Assembly (NCBI RefSeq): GCF_019511605.1
Contig: NZ_JAEUAV010000001.1
Location: 620,001-684,000, forward strand
Length of the DNA stretch: 64,000 bases
Direction: 5' to 3'
Origin: Paraburkholderia phenoliruptrix
Lineage (GTDB): Bacteria; Pseudomonadota; Gammaproteobacteria; Burkholderiales; Burkholderiaceae
The notes under the pieces were generated by a model, which was not told the DNA's origin, did not search any database, and was given only the letters and a program-made list of their open reading frames with translations. Positions within the stretch are counted from its first letter, which is position 1. Every line of letters starts with the position of its first letter. Positions 61,065 to 64,000 of the stretch are shown one piece after another. The translations under genes were made by a program, and so were the position numbers.

Positions 61065-61427
61065 ATGAAATTCCTTCGGACCTTGCTCCTCCTGTTGCTG
61101 TGCGCCGCGCTGCCCCTCAGTGGGCTGGCGGCGAGTGGCTTGACTGGAGAATGTCCGATGCAAACGAGCGTAAGCGCAGGCGACGGCAGCGGAATGTCTT
61201 CGGACATGCCGGATTGTGAGAGCATGGGTTCTTCACAGCCGGAAAAAGCAAAAGGCTCGTTTTGCAAAGCAACGGCACAATGCCAACTCGGCAGCCTGTA
61301 TCACCCGGTCTCCACTCCTGAAGTGGTCCGTCCTGCCGGACTGTCCAGTCCGGTTGTTTTCCATTATGTCGACTCGCTGTCCGTCCGTGAACCGGCCGGC
61401 CTCTGGCGACCTCCTCGCGTCAACTAA
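61065..61427 (+). CDS. Small exported Met/Cys/Asp-rich protein of a metal efflux operon
   Basis: 120 residues. Signal peptide with a long Leu run ends near LAA-SG. The mature part has Met and Cys in close spacing (ECPMQTSVS, SSDMPDCESMGSSQ, FCKATAQCQ), which could bind Cu(I) or another soft metal. It is the first gene before the TolC-like and membrane-fusion genes on the same strand. Function inferred from context only. Confidence 0.6.
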   Translation: MKFLRTLLLLLLCAALPLSGLAASGLTGECPMQTSVSAGDGSGMSSDMPDCESMGSSQPEKAKGSFCKATAQCQLGSLYHPVSTPEVVRPAGLSSPVVFHYVDSLSVREPAGLWRPPRVN

Positions 61428-61519
61428 TCCCTATCTGACAGGTTCACCGCGTTTGCGGTGAGGTCGTCCTGCATCCAGGACGTGGATTCCCTATCGGAGT
61501 CCGCCGTTGGGGTTAGAAC

Positions 61520-62854
61520 ATGCCTTTCACTATTGGCACGCCGTCATGCCGGCGTGCGCCACTGCGCGCGCACTCATTGTGCGCCGCGCTGCTTCTCACG
61601 AGCATCACGGGCATCACGAGCATCACGAGCGTCGCGACGCACGCTCAGGAAGCGCCCGTTACGCTCGATGCGGCACTTCAGGCTGCTAGCGACCGCTCCG
61701 CCGCGATGGGCGCGGCCCAAGCATCGGTACGCGCCAGTTCGGAAGCTGCTGTCCGCGCCGGTCAGTTGCCCGACCCGGTACTGAAAGCCGGCGTCGACAA
61801 CCTGCCGGTAAGCGGGTCGCAACGGTTCACCATCGGCCAGGACTTCATGACCATGCGCCGTATCGGACTCGAACAGGAATGGGTGTCCGGCGACAAGCGA
61901 CGGCTGCGGTCCGCGTTGGCAAACAACATGGTGGACCGGGAGCGCGCCGGCTTTCTTGCGCAGCTTGCGAATACGCGCCAGCAAACGGCTACGGCATGGC
62001 TGAACGCGGTCTATGCGAAGAAAGCGGTCTCTCTACAGCAGGAACTGGTGAGCCACATGGCCCACGAACTGGAGGCAACGAAAGCCTCTTATCGCGGCGC
62101 CAAAGCGACTGCCGCCGACGTGACGCAAGCTCAGGCCATGCTGGCGCAAACGCAGGACCAGTTGCTCAAGGCGCAGCAGACGTTTCAGACAGCACTCATC
62201 AGCCTGTCGCGCTGGACGGCTGCGCCTGTCCCGGATGTGACAGGCGAACCTCCCGCACCGCAGTCGTATGTATCGTCGCTGCCCGTCGACGAGCTTCGTC
62301 AGGTGCAGCCGGTGCTGGTGGCTGCCTCGCGCGACATAGAAGTCGCCGATGCGGACACCGCCGTCGCCAACAGTGACCGCAGTCCGAACTGGACGTGGGG
62401 AGTCGCTTACCAGCAGCGCGGCGGCCAGTATTCCAACATGGTGTCGATTGGCGTGAGCATCCCATTGCCTGTCAATCGCAAGAATCGCCAGGACCGGGAC
62501 GCGGCGGAGAAAGCGGAGCTCGGCACCAGGGCACGGCTGATGTATGAGGACGCGCAGCGCCAGGTGGAAGCCGACATCCGCACGCAGTCAGCCCTCCTCG
62601 CGAGCGGTCGCGAGCGTATCGCCAATCTCACCGGTTCCCTACTGCCTGCAGCGGACCAGCGGGTCCAGCTCGCTGCGGCGGCGTACAGCGCAGGCACTGG
62701 TTCGCTTGCCGACACCTTCGCGGCCAGACGTGCGCAACTCGACGCCCGGCTTCAGGTGCTCGACGTGCAGCGCGACGTATCGCAAACCTGGGCCCAACTC
62801 GAATATCAGGTCGTGCCCGCCGCGATGTCGGCTTCGACGCCCGTCAGTCAGTGA
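61520..62854 (+). CDS. Outer-membrane efflux protein (TolC/CusC/CzcC family)
   Basis: 444 residues. Signal peptide with an unusual core of 9-bp DNA repeats (about 61600-61632, giving SITGITSITS). Two TolC-type repeats of long helices follow (QLPDPVLKAGVDNLPV, AATAWLNAVYAKKA-like helix, VAYQQRGGQYSNMVSIGVSI). Forms the outer-membrane exit of a heavy-metal RND pump. The 3' end is 11 nt before the next gene's start. Confidence 0.9.
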   Translation: MPFTIGTPSCRRAPLRAHSLCAALLLTSITGITSITSVATHAQEAPVTLDAALQAASDRSAAMGAAQASVRASSEAAVRAGQLPDPVLKAGVDNLPVSGSQRFTIGQDFMTMRRIGLEQEWVSGDKRRLRSALANNMVDRERAGFLAQLANTRQQTATAWLNAVYAKKAVSLQQELVSHMAHELEATKASYRGAKATAADVTQAQAMLAQTQDQLLKAQQTFQTALISLSRWTAAPVPDVTGEPPAPQSYVSSLPVDELRQVQPVLVAASRDIEVADADTAVANSDRSPNWTWGVAYQQRGGQYSNMVSIGVSIPLPVNRKNRQDRDAAEKAELGTRARLMYEDAQRQVEADIRTQSALLASGRERIANLTGSLLPAADQRVQLAAAAYSAGTGSLADTFAARRAQLDARLQVLDVQRDVSQTWAQLEYQVVPAAMSASTPVSQ

Positions 62855-62865
62855 AGGAGAACACC

Positions 62866-64000
62866 ATGCAGAACAAACAACTGGCACGCGCGGCCCTTAT
62901 GGTATTCGCGGCCGCAGCATTGCTCGGTGCAGGCTATGTTGCAGGTAACAGGCACGCTCCGGCGAGCGGCCCGACCGCCACTGCTATGACAGACGCCACG
63001 ACAGCCGCCACGACAGCCGCGACCGCCGACAAAACCGCCTCTGGGAGCGGTCGCAAGGTGCTGTACTGGCACGACCCAATGGTGCCGAACCAGCATTTCG
63101 ACAAGCCCGGCAAGTCGCCTTTCATGGACATGCAGCTTGAACCGGTCTACGCCGACGAGGGCGGTTCGAACGGCATCAGGATCGACCCGGGTTTGCAGCA
63201 GAACCTCGGTATCCGCTATGCAACCGTACGCCGGCAGGACACGACAGAGGGCTTCGACGCGGTAGCGACAACGCAGTTCGACGAGTCGAAAGCCGACGTC
63301 GTGCAATCGCGAGTCATCGGCTACATTGACCACCTGTACGCCAGTGCGCCGATGCAACGTGTCGCGAAAGGCGCTCCGATCGCATCACTGTTCGTTCCGG
63401 ACTGGCTTGCGCCGCAGGAAGAGTATCTCGCGTTAAAGCGGGCCGGCATGGATGGCGACATGCTCGCGGCCTCGCGCGCGCGGATGCGGGCAATGTCGAT
63501 TCCGGACGGACTGATTGCCAGCCTCGACCGCACAGGCAAGGTGCAGACCCACGTCACGCTGTTTGCGCCGCAAACCGGCGTGCTGACCGAACTCAACGTT
63601 CGCGATGGTGCGATGGTGTCGCCCGGTCAGACGCTGGCGAAGGTTTCCGGCCTCGACAAGCTCTGGCTCGTGGTCGACGTGCCCGAAGCGCTGGCCCTCC
63701 AGGTGCGTGCGGGCATGACTGTGGACGCCGTGTTTGCGGGAGACCCGTCGCAGCATTTCACGGGGCACATCCGGGAGATTCTGCCGGGCATCAGTTCGAG
63801 CAGCCGCACGCTCCAGGCGCGCCTTGACATCGACAACGCAGACTTGCGCTTGACGCCGGGCATGCTGATGCGGGCGCGCATCGGCGCCGCGAAAAAAGTA
63901 TCGCGGTTGCTGGTTCCCTCCGAGGCCGTCATCACCACGGGCAAGCGGTCACTTGTCATCGTCAGGAATGCCGACGGCAGGTTGCAGCCCGTCCAGGTCA
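62866..64000 (+). CDS. Heavy-metal efflux RND membrane fusion protein, CusB-like (C-terminal part missing)
   Basis: At least 378 residues; continues beyond the window. N-terminal signal anchor, Ala/Thr linker, heavy-metal-binding segment (YWHDPMVPNQHFDKPGKSPF then MDMQLEPVY), then the barrel-sandwich hybrid and beta-barrel regions (VTLFAPQTGVLTELNVRDGA, LWLVVDVPEALALQV, LRLTPGMLMRARIG). Links the inner-membrane RND pump to the TolC-like protein. Strong AAGGAGA before the ATG. The CusA-type pump gene is expected next. Confidence 0.9.
   Translation, partial: MQNKQLARAALMVFAAAALLGAGYVAGNRHAPASGPTATAMTDATTAATTAATADKTASGSGRKVLYWHDPMVPNQHFDKPGKSPFMDMQLEPVYADEGGSNGIRIDPGLQQNLGIRYATVRRQDTTEGFDAVATTQFDESKADVVQSRVIGYIDHLYASAPMQRVAKGAPIASLFVPDWLAPQEEYLALKRAGMDGDMLAASRARMRAMSIPDGLIASLDRTGKVQTHVTLFAPQTGVLTELNVRDGAMVSPGQTLAKVSGLDKLWLVVDVPEALALQVRAGMTVDAVFAGDPSQHFTGHIREILPGISSSSRTLQARLDIDNADLRLTPGMLMRARIGAAKKVSRLLVPSEAVITTGKRSLVIVRNADGRLQPVQV

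Overview
This is a GC-rich, densely packed chromosomal window. Families that are common in Burkholderia/Paraburkholderia (DUF4148 and DUF3331 proteins, a Burkholderia-style type VI secretion block, a split-operon polyamine ABC system) point to a beta-proteobacterium of the Burkholderiaceae. This is inferred from gene content only. No rRNA, tRNA, CRISPR array, transposase or prophage gene was seen.

Layout. 1-3501 (minus) is a spermidine/putrescine-type ABC operon (permease fragment, FAD amine oxidase-like enzyme, HAD enzyme, ATPase), divergent from a LysR regulator (3602-4573). 4760-8967 (minus) holds a small lipoprotein and an ECF sigma/anti-sigma/catalase-like locus with a second anti-sigma-like gene. 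9368-37602 is a nearly complete T6SS: tssA on plus, then one long minus-strand array running tssB-tssC-hcp-tssE-tssF-tssG-clpV, a glycosyltransferase, an unknown gene, vgrG, a small accessory gene, fha, tssK-tssL-tssM-tagF-pppA-ppkA and a small membrane protein. 37984-41428 (plus) is a translationally coupled trio: FecR-like exported protein, membrane heme-c sensor, Ser/Thr kinase. 41522-47149 has a ketopantoate reductase-like enzyme, a FixJ-type regulator, small proteins, an M81 peptidase and a TetR regulator. 47556-49096 is a second ECF sigma/anti-sigma pair. 49210-53098 has two paralogous histidine-kinase-like genes, one degenerate, flanking DUF3331 and BON genes. 53531-58626 pairs a TctA-like permease and a degradative HMG-CoA reductase with a divergent MocR-type regulator. 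58642-60756 has an MFS transporter and an SDR enzyme. 61065-64000 begins a heavy-metal RND efflux operon.

Main result. A promoter-like element, GGAATA-N16-TGTT (usually TGTTNNG), occurs seven times with exactly the same spacing. Every copy points at a nearby gene start: tssA, tssB (two tandem copies), the gene before vgrG, the FecR/heme-sensor/kinase operon, the ketopantoate reductase-like gene, and the ECF sigma gene at 47556. Other GGAATA occurrences I found in the window lack the second box. This layout predicts an autoregulated ECF sigma factor that switches on the whole T6SS together with a dedicated surface/heme/kinase sensing operon. The T6SS also carries a candidate cargo gene whose core motifs match the TcdA/TcdB (large clostridial toxin) glycosyltransferase fold.

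A second regulatory pattern is a 59-bp composite operator present twice (53040-53098 and 57155-57213), between mvaA and the MocR gene and again upstream of a histidine kinase.
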